Assembly: GCA_016786845.1 (NCBI GenBank) | Contig: JAEUVB010000012.1 | Coordinates: 186,001-250,000, forward strand | Source: Chitinophagaceae bacterium | GTDB taxonomy: Bacteria; Bacteroidota; Bacteroidia; Chitinophagales; Chitinophagaceae | Direction of reading: 5' to 3' | Length of the DNA: 64,000 nt | Shown here: positions 17,097 to 25,936 of the stretch, one piece after another | Layout of the letters: each line of letters opens with the position of its first letter | Numbering within the stretch: the first letter of the stretch is position 1 | Notes under the pieces: model-generated | The model's database searches: none | What the model saw: the letters and a program-made list of their open reading frames with translations, nothing else | What the model was told of the DNA's origin: nothing | Position numbers and translations under genes: made by a program

Positions 17097-18872
17097 ATGT
17101 CCGTTACGCTTCAGATTAAAACTGCGATACAGTCAGCCATTGCAGCCATTTACAATCGCCCTATTGAACTCCATGAAATCCTCATCAATGAAACCAAACC
17201 TGAATTTGAGGGTGATTTTACCATGGTCACCTTTGCTTTGTCCAAGCAGCTTTCACGCAAGCCGGATGACATCGCACAGGCATTGGGCGAATATTTGACA
17301 CAAACACCGGAGATGTTTTCGGGTTTCAACGTCATTAAAGGTTTTTTGAACCTCAGTCTGCAAGATTCCATTTATCTCGAATACTTAAATCAACAATCCA
17401 TTGCACATTATCAGCATGAGATAAAGGCCAATGGCCGGAAGGTGATGGTAGAGTTTTCTTCTCCCAATACCAACAAGCCTTTACATTTCGGCCATCTCCG
17501 CAATATCTTTTTGGGCGATGCTTTATCCCGCATTTTGCTCAATACGGGTCATGAAGTGATTAAAGCGAATCTGATCAACGACCGGGGCATACATATCTGC
17601 AAGAGTATGCTGGCGTGGATAAAAGACGGCAAAGGCGATACCCCCGAATCGACCGGCATCAAAGGCGATCATTTGGTGGGAGATTATTATGTTCGGTTCA
17701 ATGAGCTGTATAAGGAACAGGTCGAACAATTGGTACAAGATGGTCTGAGCAAAGAAGATGCTGAAAAGAAGGCCCCGTTGATGGCCGAGGCTCAGGAGAT
17801 GCTTCGCCGCTGGGAACAAGGCGATCCGGAAACATTGGAGATTTGGACTAAAATGAATGGATGGGTTTATGATGGATTTTATAAAACCTATGACCGTATG
17901 GGCATCCGTTTTGATAAAATGTATTATGAAAGTCAGACTTATTTGTTGGGCAAAACATTGGTAGAAGAAGGACTTCAAAAAGGCCTGTTGTTTCGCAAGG
18001 AAGATGGATCGGTATGGATTGATTTAAGCAGTGACGGACTTGATCAGAAACTATTGCTAAGGGGTGATGGCACTTCGGTATATATGACTCAGGATTTGGG
18101 AACCGCCAAATTGAAATATGATGATTTTGGCATGGACACCTCAGTCTATGTAATTGGAGATGAACAGAACTATCATATGCAGGTGCTCAAATTGATTTTA
18201 CAAAAACTGCATGAGCCTTGCGCCGACGGCATACATCATTTATCTTATGGCATGGTGGAATTACCTACAGGCCGTATGAAAAGCCGTGAGGGTACCGTGG
18301 TGGATGCGGATGACATGATGGACGAAATGATTTCCATTGCCAAAAAAAACACCGAAGAGTTGGGCAAGGTGGAAGGATTCACTTCTGAGGAACTTAGTAC
18401 CTTATATCATACCCTTGGATTGGGTGCTTTGAAGTTTTATTTACTGCGGGTCGATCCAAAGAAAAAAATGATTTTCAATCCTCAGGAGAGTATAGACTTT
18501 CACGGATTCACGGGACCATTCGTACAGTATACCTATGCCAGGATATGTTCTATCCTTCGTAAAGCCGGCGAACATTCAAGTACCCTCGACAAGGATATTC
18601 AATTGACAGAAGCGGAAAAGACCTTATTAAAACTATGCGAACAATATCCGGAAATTCTAATGCAATCTGCGAAAGAATATAACCCGGCCGTCATTTGCAA
18701 CTATTGCCATTTATTAGCAAAAACATTCAATGGTTTTTTGGTCGATCATTCCATCTTGAAAGCAGAAAATGAAACTGCGAAGAACTTAAGGCTGAAAATT
18801 TGCCAAATGGTGAAATCGAATTTGTCTCATGCATTGGGCCAATTAGGGATAGCTGCGCCGGAGAGAATGTAG
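17097..18872 (+). CDS. argS: Arginyl-tRNA synthetase
   Basis: The 591-aa class I synthetase has an N-terminal Add-1 domain, the HIGH-equivalent in SSPNTNKPLHFGHLRN (about residue 120), the KMSK-equivalent MKSREGTVV and a C-terminal DALR anticodon-binding domain starting around FTGPFVQYTYAR. It charges tRNA-Arg in the cytosol. The start at 17097 (MSVTLQIKTAI) fits the family; the upstream in-frame extension crosses the divergent promoters. Length matches the usual ~580-590 aa. No Trp or tRNA gene is nearby. Confidence 0.96.
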   Translation: MSVTLQIKTAIQSAIAAIYNRPIELHEILINETKPEFEGDFTMVTFALSKQLSRKPDDIAQALGEYLTQTPEMFSGFNVIKGFLNLSLQDSIYLEYLNQQSIAHYQHEIKANGRKVMVEFSSPNTNKPLHFGHLRNIFLGDALSRILLNTGHEVIKANLINDRGIHICKSMLAWIKDGKGDTPESTGIKGDHLVGDYYVRFNELYKEQVEQLVQDGLSKEDAEKKAPLMAEAQEMLRRWEQGDPETLEIWTKMNGWVYDGFYKTYDRMGIRFDKMYYESQTYLLGKTLVEEGLQKGLLFRKEDGSVWIDLSSDGLDQKLLLRGDGTSVYMTQDLGTAKLKYDDFGMDTSVYVIGDEQNYHMQVLKLILQKLHEPCADGIHHLSYGMVELPTGRMKSREGTVVDADDMMDEMISIAKKNTEELGKVEGFTSEELSTLYHTLGLGALKFYLLRVDPKKKMIFNPQESIDFHGFTGPFVQYTYARICSILRKAGEHSSTLDKDIQLTEAEKTLLKLCEQYPEILMQSAKEYNPAVICNYCHLLAKTFNGFLVDHSILKAENETAKNLRLKICQMVKSNLSHALGQLGIAAPERM

Positions 18873-18946
18873 GCCTCATTTTTACATCTTGCTACATGGT
18901 TTCCCATGCTAAGTAAATGCAGTATTTGAATGAGTTAAAGAAGGAA

Positions 18947-19004
18947 CTATGACAATCCGACGTAAAAATCGGTTGTTTTGACATAAATATGAGCTTATAA
19001 GAAG
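18947..19004 (+). repeat. Conserved leader of 21-bp array, copy B
   Basis: AT-rich 58-bp stretch running from CTATGACAATCCGAC to CTTATAAGAAG and abutting the first repeat unit. It is inverted relative to the copy A leader at 1216-1269 and matches it at most positions by eye. It carries the same CCGA...TCGG inverted repeat. It sits downstream of argS. Confidence 0.9.
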
Positions 19005-19340
19005 TTGCCGGAGCGAGTTACAATGTTGCCGGAGCGAGTTACAACTTTGCCGGAGCAAGTTACAACTTTGCCGGAGCAAGTTACTATGTTGCCGGAGCGA
19101 GTTACAACTTTGCCGGAGCGAGTTACAACTTTGCCGGAGCAAGTTACAATATTGCCTGAGCAAGTTACCATGTTGCCGGAGCGAGTTACAACTTTGCCGG
19201 AGCGAGTTACTATGTTGCCGAAGCGAGTTACCATGTTGCCGGAGCTAGTTACAACTTTGCCGGAGCGAGTTACCATGTTGCCGGAGTGAGTTACAACTTT
19301 GCCGGAGCAAGTTTGAACTTAGACTGAAGCAGCTACAACA
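19005..19340 (+). repeat. 21-bp tandem repeat array, copy B
   Basis: Fifteen units starting TTGCC lie at exact 21-bp steps from 19005 to 19299, with a decayed unit at 19320-19340. The core TTGCCGGAGCGAGTTAC is followed by four bases that alternate mainly between AACT, CATG and TATG. Occasional core changes (G to A at position 11) are scattered. The array fills the gap between convergent argS and sppA. It gives open frames of heptapeptide repeats on both strands, which I treat as by-products. Confidence 0.95.
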
Positions 19341-19389
19341 CGACCCAAGTGAGGTTCTGTTTCATTGAATTACACGGTTAACGAATCGA

Positions 19390-21141
19390 TTACCGTATAT
19401 CAATTTGCCAAGGCATGATGGCTTGAATTTGATTTTGCTGGCTACGTATTTTTTGAACTTCCTGATAAACCTTGTAATCTTCACCCAACATTTTTTTGAT
19501 GGCTGCATCTTCACGTTTTTTACCCGACAAAGAGGATAGGATCATTTCGATTTTATCAACCGGTTTAGGATATTCTACAATCTTGTAGGTTTTGAGTTTG
19601 GCCATACCGGCAACACTTTGCAGCGCGCGATCGACATTTCCAAAACCATCGACTAATTTTAAGTCTTTTGCCAAACGACCACTATATACATGCCCCTGAG
19701 CCAATTCTTCGACTTGTTCCATCGTCAGGTTGCGGGCCATGGCCACACGGGATTTGAATAAATTATAAGTCGTATCGAGATAGCTTTGAATCCAGGTACG
19801 TTCGCCGTCGGTCATCGGACGCATCATATTGGGGAAATCAGAATAAGTGCCTGTTTTCACCACATCGGTAGTGACACCCAATTTGTTTTTCATCATATCG
19901 CCTACATTGAACATTACACCTACTACACCGATAGAACCTGTAAGGGTATTTTCATCGGCGAAGATGCTGTCGGCGGCACAAGAAATATAATAACCTCCAC
20001 TGGCTGCATAATTACCCATGCTCACCACTATCGGCTTTTTCTTGCGTAATTCCATCAGTTCATGATAAATGACTTCACTGGCGAGGGCACTACCACCCGG
20101 TGAGTTGACGCGCAACACGACAGCTTTAATGGTTTCATCCAAACCAATTTTACGAATCACCTTCGTCATGTCTTTTGAATGAATATCTTCATCCCCTTCA
20201 CCATCATAAATGGCCCCTTCGGCATAAATGATGGCAATTTTATCTTTGGATTTTACGGTTGAGGTTACGCCTTCGGCATATTCATCGGGTGATACAAAAC
20301 TGATTTTTTCTTTTTCTTTCAGTGCCAATTCCTTTTTAATAAGCTTCTCTACAGAATCTGCATAGAGAACACCATCAATCAGTTTGTTGGCTACGGCATC
20401 TTTTGGAAATTTCACCAAACCTTCATTGGCCATTTTAGACAAGGTCGCCGTGTCAGTTCCGGTTTTTTGTGAAACTGCCTGAAGGAAGGTACTATAAAGA
20501 TCACTCAACAAAACGCCCAGTTGATAACGGTTTGGCTCACTAAACTTATCTAACTTATAAGGTTCATATGCACCTTTATATTTGCCGCAATGGAAGGCTT
20601 CTGTGGTAATGTCCAGTTTATCGAGGGTTCCTTTATAAAAGGTACCGGTTAAACTTAATCCATTAAATTCGATACCACCGATTGGATTCATATAGAGATG
20701 ATCACTCACCGAAGCGATGTAATAAGATTTCTGATCGGCGATTTCGCCATACGCATAAATAAATTTCTTACTCGATTTGAAATCGATAAGGGCAGAGCGG
20801 ATTTCCTGCAAGGTGGCCCAACCTACCGGACAAACTCCGGTTTTGATATAGACTCCTTTGATACGATCATCTGTTTTGGCTTCTTTCAGGGATAAAATGA
20901 TTTGATTTAAACCCATGGTATGCGTTGGTGCATTCGACAAGGCTGCAAATGGATCTTTACTTCCTTGTTCCATCACAGGGTCATTCATATCCAGCATCAA
21001 TACAGAATTATCCTCTATTACCGTTTCTTCTCCTGCAGAAGAGGCGCCGGCAGCGATACCGATTAAAGAGACAAAACCAATAATGGTAAACAACACGAGT
21101 GCCAAAAGCGTGGCAAAAAGGATCTTAAAGAATTGTTGCAT
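19390..21141 (-). CDS. sppA: Signal peptide peptidase SppA, 67K type
   Basis: The 583-aa protein has one N-terminal membrane helix (about 8-30) and two tandem S49 domains. The catalytic lysine lies in GEIADQKSYYIAS (Lys138) and the catalytic serine in SMGNYAASGGYY near residue 390, the E. coli-type Ser-Lys dyad shared between the two domains. It cleaves leftover signal peptides in the inner membrane, facing the periplasm. It is divergent from folK, with no clear promoter box in between. Confidence 0.95.
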   Translation of the reverse strand: MQQFFKILFATLLALVLFTIIGFVSLIGIAAGASSAGEETVIEDNSVLMLDMNDPVMEQGSKDPFAALSNAPTHTMGLNQIILSLKEAKTDDRIKGVYIKTGVCPVGWATLQEIRSALIDFKSSKKFIYAYGEIADQKSYYIASVSDHLYMNPIGGIEFNGLSLTGTFYKGTLDKLDITTEAFHCGKYKGAYEPYKLDKFSEPNRYQLGVLLSDLYSTFLQAVSQKTGTDTATLSKMANEGLVKFPKDAVANKLIDGVLYADSVEKLIKKELALKEKEKISFVSPDEYAEGVTSTVKSKDKIAIIYAEGAIYDGEGDEDIHSKDMTKVIRKIGLDETIKAVVLRVNSPGGSALASEVIYHELMELRKKKPIVVSMGNYAASGGYYISCAADSIFADENTLTGSIGVVGVMFNVGDMMKNKLGVTTDVVKTGTYSDFPNMMRPMTDGERTWIQSYLDTTYNLFKSRVAMARNLTMEQVEELAQGHVYSGRLAKDLKLVDGFGNVDRALQSVAGMAKLKTYKIVEYPKPVDKIEMILSSLSGKKREDAAIKKMLGEDYKVYQEVQKIRSQQNQIQAIMPWQIDIR

Positions 21142-21256
21142 AATCGTCTAATTTTTTTCTTTCCGAATGAATCTTCCGGTGGGAGAGATTATCAGGATAA
21201 TGTTACATATTTGCCACAAATGTAGACGGGAATTTCAACCCTTAAACAAAGATTCC

Positions 21257-21751
21257 ATGAATGGCATATATTTGATTACAGGTGGTAATACGGGGGACAG
21301 AATCTACTATTTAGAGCAGGCCCGCATGGCGATTCAGGAACGGATAGGCGAAATTCTTAAATCATCTTGCCTTTATGAAACCTCCTCTTGGGGAAAAACG
21401 GATGAATCGGCCTATTTGAATCAAGTCTTAAGGGTATCCACCACCCTAACACCGGCAGAATTGCTTCAGACTTGTCTGGATATTGAAAAAAATCTCGGAC
21501 GTATACGATCGCAAAAATGGGCGGCCCGTACCATTGATATAGACATCTTATTTTATCATGATGAGATTGTCGATCAGCCCAAGCTTCACATCCCCCATCC
21601 CCATATTACAGAAAGACGTTTTGTATTGGTTCCACTGGCGGAAATTGCGGGCGGTGAAATTCATCCTGTCTATCATAAAACCATGAATCAGTTATTAGCA
21701 GAATGCAAGGACCCATTGGACGTTAGGCCTTTTCATCTCAGCAATCAATAA
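21257..21751 (+). CDS. folK: 2-amino-4-hydroxy-6-hydroxymethyldihydropteridine diphosphokinase
   Basis: The 164-aa protein has the HPPK landmarks GGNTGDR, ETSSWGKTD, RSQKWAARTIDIDILFYHD and HPHITERRFVLVPLAEIAG. It transfers diphosphate from ATP to the pterin in folate synthesis. I use the ATG at 21257, where the family sequence begins, rather than a 30-residue extension from 21167. folP and folB are not adjacent. Confidence 0.94.
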   Translation: MNGIYLITGGNTGDRIYYLEQARMAIQERIGEILKSSCLYETSSWGKTDESAYLNQVLRVSTTLTPAELLQTCLDIEKNLGRIRSQKWAARTIDIDILFYHDEIVDQPKLHIPHPHITERRFVLVPLAEIAGGEIHPVYHKTMNQLLAECKDPLDVRPFHLSNQ

Positions 21752-21898
21752 AAAATGATGGTGGAAATGCCTCACCTCAAATAACCATTCAGAGGTAGGG
21801 ATGAGATCTATGGTATGGTATAAATAATACAGAAATCAAGTTGTCTATAAAAATGACTGCAAGTGTCATTTTCCTCAACAAGAGAAATGAAAAGTGTG

Positions 21899-21906
21899 TA
21901 TTTTCG
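21899..21906 (+). promoter_or_regulatory. -7 promoter box (TATTTTCG)
   Basis: One-mismatch TAnnTTTG box 11 nt before the kinase ATG at 21918; it lies within the longer reading frame starting at 21894 and so argues against that start. Confidence 0.45.
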
Positions 21907-21917
21907 CCCGGCGCGAG

Positions 21918-22550
21918 ATGCAGTACAAATATATAACCATAGAAGGAAATATTGGAGCCGGCAAAACCACCTTGGCCCAGCTTTTTCATCAGCATTTGAA
22001 TGCCAGAGTGGTGTTGGAGCAATTTGCGGACAATCCGTTCTTGCCCAAATTCTATTCAGACCGTGAAAAGTTTGCCTTTCCGCTTGAATTATCCTTCCTG
22101 GCTGAACGCTATCAACAACTGAAAGACATGCTGGTAACCAGGGATTTATTTAGTCCGTATGTGATTTCAGATTATCTGTTTATCAAGAGTAAGTTGTTTG
22201 CCAGGGTGAATTTACCGGCAGATGAATACAAATTATATGAGACTTTGTTTGATATCATATATCCCAATCTGCCTCAACCGGACATTGTGATTTATCTGCA
22301 TGCTCCTTTATCCAAGCTGAAAGAAAACATCCGGAAAAGAGACCGGGAATATGAACAGAATATTGAAGACAGCTATTTGGTCGACCTTCAAAATGCTTAT
22401 TTGCAAATGTTGAAATCCGATCAGTTTAAAACGGTGATCATCGATACGAGTCAGACAGATTTTCTGAACCGACCGCAAGACTTTCAACGTCTGTTGTCTT
22501 ATTTGGAAAAGGACTATAGCCAAGGATGGCATTTCCTCAATTTCGACTGA
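21918..22550 (+). CDS. Deoxynucleoside kinase
   Basis: The 210-aa P-loop protein begins MQYKYITIEGNIGAGKTTL and has the FPLELSFLAERYQQ and KRDREYEQNI segments of the dNK/dGK/dCK family. It phosphorylates deoxynucleosides for salvage; which base it prefers cannot be read. It is the second gene after folK, but a separate -7 box suggests its own transcript. ATG at 21918 matches the family start. Confidence 0.9.
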   Translation: MQYKYITIEGNIGAGKTTLAQLFHQHLNARVVLEQFADNPFLPKFYSDREKFAFPLELSFLAERYQQLKDMLVTRDLFSPYVISDYLFIKSKLFARVNLPADEYKLYETLFDIIYPNLPQPDIVIYLHAPLSKLKENIRKRDREYEQNIEDSYLVDLQNAYLQMLKSDQFKTVIIDTSQTDFLNRPQDFQRLLSYLEKDYSQGWHFLNFD

Positions 22551-22599
22551 TTTTTGTCATTTATTGAGTAAAATACTCACTTTCTGAGGCATTTTTGAT

Positions 22600-22607
22600 T
22601 ACTTTTG
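22600..22607 (+). promoter_or_regulatory. -7 promoter box (TACTTTTG) of aldolase gene
   Basis: Exact TAnnTTTG match 37 nt before the ATG at 22645, leaving an A-rich leader typical of highly expressed Bacteroidota genes. Confidence 0.6.
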
Positions 22608-22644
22608 CTCACTTTTTAGAAAATCACTAAACAAAAAAATTATC

Positions 22645-23703
22645 ATGGCGAATCAAACAATTTTGGATTTACTCGGTGATCAAGCCGGGTATTACCTCGA
22701 CCACAAATGTAATACCATCTCTAAAGATGACCTGTATACCCCCTCCAAGAAAACCGTTGAAGAAGTATGGGTAAATAGTAACAGAAATCCTCAAACCTTA
22801 CGCAGCATACAGACTTTATTGGGCAATGGCCGTTTGAAAAATACCGGATATGTATCCATTCTTCCGGTGGATCAGGGCATTGAACATAGTGCGGGCGCGT
22901 CTTTTGCACCCAATCCAATTTATTTTGATCCTGAAAACATTGTGAAGTTGGCGATTGAAGGCGGATGCAATGCCGTAGCCTCGACCTATGGCGTTTTGGG
23001 TGCTTGTGCACGTAAATATGCACACCGTATTCCATTTATTGTGAAAGTGAATCACAATGAATTTTTAAGCTATCCGAATAAGTTTGATCAAATCATGTTT
23101 GGCAGCATTCGTGATGCATGGAACATGGGTGCGGCGGCTGTAGGAGCAACCATCTATTTTGGCAGCGATGAAAGTGCGCGTCAAATACAGGAGGTAGCCA
23201 AAGCGTTTGAATATGCACATGAATTAGGAATGGCAACCGTATTGTGGTGCTATTTGCGCAACCCGGGCTTCAAAACAGCAGAAATGGATTATCATACTGC
23301 AGCCGATTTGACCGGACAAGCCAATCATTTGGGAGTAACCATACAAGCCGACATCATTAAACAAAAATTGCCTTCGAATAATGGTGGGTACAATGCCTTG
23401 AAATTCGGGAAGACCCATAAAAAAGTATACGAAAATCTGACAACCGACCATCCGATTGATTTGACAAGATATCAGGTAGCCAACTGCTATATGGGTCGCG
23501 TTGGTTTGATCAACAGCGGTGGTGAAAGTAAAGGTGCAACGGACATGGCAGAAGCCGTAATGACAGCAGTAGTGAACAAACGTGCCGGCGGCATGGGACT
23601 GATTAGCGGACGTAAGGCCTTCCAAAAACCAATGAAAGATGGTGTGGAATTGCTCAATACCATACAAGACGTTTATTTGGATAAGAGCATTACCCTTGCT
23701 TAA
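22645..23703 (+). CDS. Class I fructose-bisphosphate aldolase, FbaB/DhnA type
   Basis: The 352-aa protein contains [28 protein letters not shown] and [13 protein letters not shown], then [13 protein letters not shown], the pattern of archaeal-type class I aldolases (E. coli FbaB). It forms a Schiff base and splits fructose 1,6-bisphosphate in glycolysis or makes it in gluconeogenesis. It is monocistronic: it has its own promoter and a strong terminator at 23724. Confidence 0.92.
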   Translation: MANQTILDLLGDQAGYYLDHKCNTISKDDLYTPSKKTVEEVWVNSNRNPQTLRSIQTLLGNGRLKNTGYVSILPVDQGIEHSAGASFAPNPIYFDPENIVKLAIEGGCNAVASTYGVLGACARKYAHRIPFIVKVNHNEFLSYPNKFDQIMFGSIRDAWNMGAAAVGATIYFGSDESARQIQEVAKAFEYAHELGMATVLWCYLRNPGFKTAEMDYHTAADLTGQANHLGVTIQADIIKQKLPSNNGGYNALKFGKTHKKVYENLTTDHPIDLTRYQVANCYMGRVGLINSGGESKGATDMAEAVMTAVVNKRAGGMGLISGRKAFQKPMKDGVELLNTIQDVYLDKSITLA

Positions 23704-23723
23704 GATTCCATAACATTAAATAG

Positions 23724-23754
23724 AAAACGGCTCGATGATTCGAGCCGTTTTTTT
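23724..23754. terminator. Bidirectional intrinsic terminator
   Basis: A perfect 12-bp stem (AAAACGGCTCGA with its complement) around a TGAT loop, followed by a T7 run. It serves the aldolase gene and, in reverse, the convergent beta-helix gene. Confidence 0.9.
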
Positions 23755-23776
23755 ATACATACAAGTTAGTCCGTAA

Positions 23777-25195
23777 TTAGTTGACTTCATAAGCTCCTAT
23801 CGAAGGCGGGTTATTTCGGGTATTGTCATCCAGATCTTGTATCACAAAAGGATCATAAACCCCAGCTGATTTGACCGGCGAACTGCTAAGGGGTAAATAA
23901 TTCCAATTACTATAATCTTTAAATTCAGGATCCTGATTGAGAATGCCATTATTGTTGCTGACGATAGCAGGTAAGGCATTTGTACGTTTAAGTAAGCAAT
24001 TTTGAAGATTCATATTGTATGCAGAGCTTCCTTTACTATTAAATACGATTTCGTCATCCAAGGGGCCATAGAAAATACAATTTCGAAATGTGGCATTCAG
24101 ATCATGGGCCACAAAACCGGTAAGGCTGGTATCGCGGTAATTGAAGACAATGGCTGTAGGCTGTTGCGCATGATTGATGCCAAGTCCGCCGTAGGTAGCA
24201 AAGGTACAATGTATCAATTCGTAGTTACCCCCTTCCAGTATCGCCAGGTTTTGTAGTCCGCAGGTATGTACCAGACAATTGGTGGCTCTTACATTGGCAT
24301 TGAATCCCAAAATTCCATACCCTGCGGAATTCGCGATCACACATTTATTCAGCTCTACCTGCATATTGGTCGTTGGTGTAACAGGTGGTTGCACATAGAT
24401 GGAAGCATCCGTACCGCCTCCATTTTTAATGATCACATGATTTAAATTATTGCCATCACTGGTACTGAGAAAATGAATGCCTCTCCATTCGCCGGGGTAA
24501 TCTTTATAACCGAAATAATCTCGATCCAGGCGATCACCCTGAAAGATCACACTGTCTGTTTTCGTTCCAAATATTTTTAAAGTTCCGGCCACGTATAATT
24601 TAGAATCGGCATGCATATATATCCGACAGCCCTTTTGAATGGTGAGGGTAGCGCCTGTATCGACGGCTGCGGAGTGAATGATGACATAGGGTTTATCGTT
24701 GCTCCAGGTGTCGGTTTGCAAGAAACTGTCTACCACATAATGAGCATCCTGGCCGTAGGCTTCCAACGGCACTTCACTCGTGGTTCCATTTAAATTGACC
24801 AATACTTTATCCTGAACCAGAAAAGGCATGGTACCTGTGGTCGGGTCTATGGTCGCTGCTACAAATACATACAGACTATCTTCTGCAGCGAGTTCCACAT
24901 TTTCAATTTTCTTCGTTGGCGTACCATCCACATTCATGCGAAAGGGTGAGGTACTGCCACCTTGCAGTGAAATTTCGTTAATTCGGATTCGACTTTTATT
25001 CGTGTTATAGATTTTAAAAGAACGCGTTACGGTACCCAGAGAAGTAAAGACCGTATCGAAGGTGAGGGTATCTGTAGAAAAGGCGATGCTTCCTCCTTCC
25101 GTCAACAGTTTATCCTTTTTACAAGACACAAAAGTTCCGAGGAATAATAAAGCCGGTATAATGAGTATGAACAGCGATTTATTGAATGATTGCAT
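23777..25195 (-). CDS. Right-handed beta-helix lipoprotein
   Basis: The 472-aa protein has a lipoprotein signal ending LGTFVSC (Cys25), an Ig-like/choice-of-anchor segment with FDTVFTSLGTVTRSFKIYN, and a parallel beta-helix region with repeated short turns (VIIKNGGG, CVIANSAGYGILGFNA). It ends with DLDDNTRNNPPSIGAYE, the tail common to Bacteroidota choice-of-anchor Q proteins. It probably sits on the outer membrane; a polysaccharide role is possible, but no catalytic residues are identified. Confidence 0.8.
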   Translation of the reverse strand: MQSFNKSLFILIIPALLFLGTFVSCKKDKLLTEGGSIAFSTDTLTFDTVFTSLGTVTRSFKIYNTNKSRIRINEISLQGGSTSPFRMNVDGTPTKKIENVELAAEDSLYVFVAATIDPTTGTMPFLVQDKVLVNLNGTTSEVPLEAYGQDAHYVVDSFLQTDTWSNDKPYVIIHSAAVDTGATLTIQKGCRIYMHADSKLYVAGTLKIFGTKTDSVIFQGDRLDRDYFGYKDYPGEWRGIHFLSTSDGNNLNHVIIKNGGGTDASIYVQPPVTPTTNMQVELNKCVIANSAGYGILGFNANVRATNCLVHTCGLQNLAILEGGNYELIHCTFATYGGLGINHAQQPTAIVFNYRDTSLTGFVAHDLNATFRNCIFYGPLDDEIVFNSKGSSAYNMNLQNCLLKRTNALPAIVSNNNGILNQDPEFKDYSNWNYLPLSSSPVKSAGVYDPFVIQDLDDNTRNNPPSIGAYEVN

Positions 25196-25211
25196 AGATC
25201 AAGTAGAAGAA

Positions 25212-25219
25212 CAAATGTA
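25212..25219 (-). promoter_or_regulatory. -7 promoter box (TACATTTG)
   Basis: Exact TAnnTTTG match on the minus strand, 16 nt before the beta-helix lipoprotein ATG at 25195. It lies between that gene and comF, so the lipoprotein has its own start. Confidence 0.5.
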
Positions 25220-25231
25220 ACGCAAAATGGT

Positions 25232-25936
25232 TTAATCTATTGCATAAGCAAGGGTTGCAATGCTGATTTGGCTTTGATTTGCGGTAAGTATCATTTTTGC
25301 ACTAGACTCTAAGGTGGCCCCGGTAGTAATCACATCATCGACCAACAAAACATGTTTATTCGCCAATTCATGATGTGGAACAAGAGCAAAGGCATTGGCT
25401 ACATTATTCATTCTTTCGGACCGGCTTTTATGAGTTTGGGTGGCGGTATGCTTCACGCGGCGTAATGATTTAGTATCCACGGGAATACCCGTGACTTCAC
25501 TGATTCCCTCCGCGATGCAAGCACTTTGATTATATCCGCGTTCCTTCAGTTTTTTATCGGAAAGCGGAACGGGTACGATCACATCAATTTCGTTCACCCA
25601 ACTGCTTTGCAGCAATGCGCGTCCGAAATGTTGTCCAAATGCCTTACCCACTTCTGTTTCCCCACGGTATTTCAGGTGATGCAAAGCTTGTTGAATTCTG
25701 GTCTCCTTATTAAAGTAATACATGGCCGTGGCGTGTCGGAAAGGGAAACGTCCACGGCATTTTTCTTCTACCGGATTGACATCATGCAGATGGTAATCTG
25801 TTTCCGGAAAATCATGCCAGCAGGTTGTACAAATTACTTTTTCATCGCCCAGGAGCTGGGTACCACATGCGGCACAGACATTGGGGTAGAACAATTGTAC
25901 TATAGACTGACTGATTTTTCGAAACAGTCCGGACAT
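25232..25936 (-). CDS. ComF-family phosphoribosyltransferase-like protein
   Basis: The 234-aa protein has an N-terminal four-cysteine zinc site (CAACGTQLLGDEKVICTTC) and a C-terminal PRTase PRPP-loop motif VLLVDDVITTGATLES. ComF proteins take part in DNA uptake and primosome restart in competent bacteria; in Bacteroidota the role is untested. Its ATG overlaps the radA stop by 1 bp, so the two are translationally coupled, which fits a DNA-repair or uptake link. Confidence 0.9.
   Translation of the reverse strand: MSGLFRKISQSIVQLFYPNVCAACGTQLLGDEKVICTTCWHDFPETDYHLHDVNPVEEKCRGRFPFRHATAMYYFNKETRIQQALHHLKYRGETEVGKAFGQHFGRALLQSSWVNEIDVIVPVPLSDKKLKERGYNQSACIAEGISEVTGIPVDTKSLRRVKHTATQTHKSRSERMNNVANAFALVPHHELANKHVLLVDDVITTGATLESSAKMILTANQSQISIATLAYAID

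Noticed and set aside
18995-19289. Open frames on both strands over array B coding for heptapeptide repeats (PERVTTL or SGNVVTR type)
   Set aside because: The 21-bp period keeps several frames open on both strands; the leader has no start signal, start codons lie inside the repeat, and copy A gives no matching protein. Non-coding repeat is the simpler reading.
21167-21256. Longer N-terminus for folK
   Set aside because: The first 30 residues do not match the family; the HPPK fold begins at the ATG at 21257.
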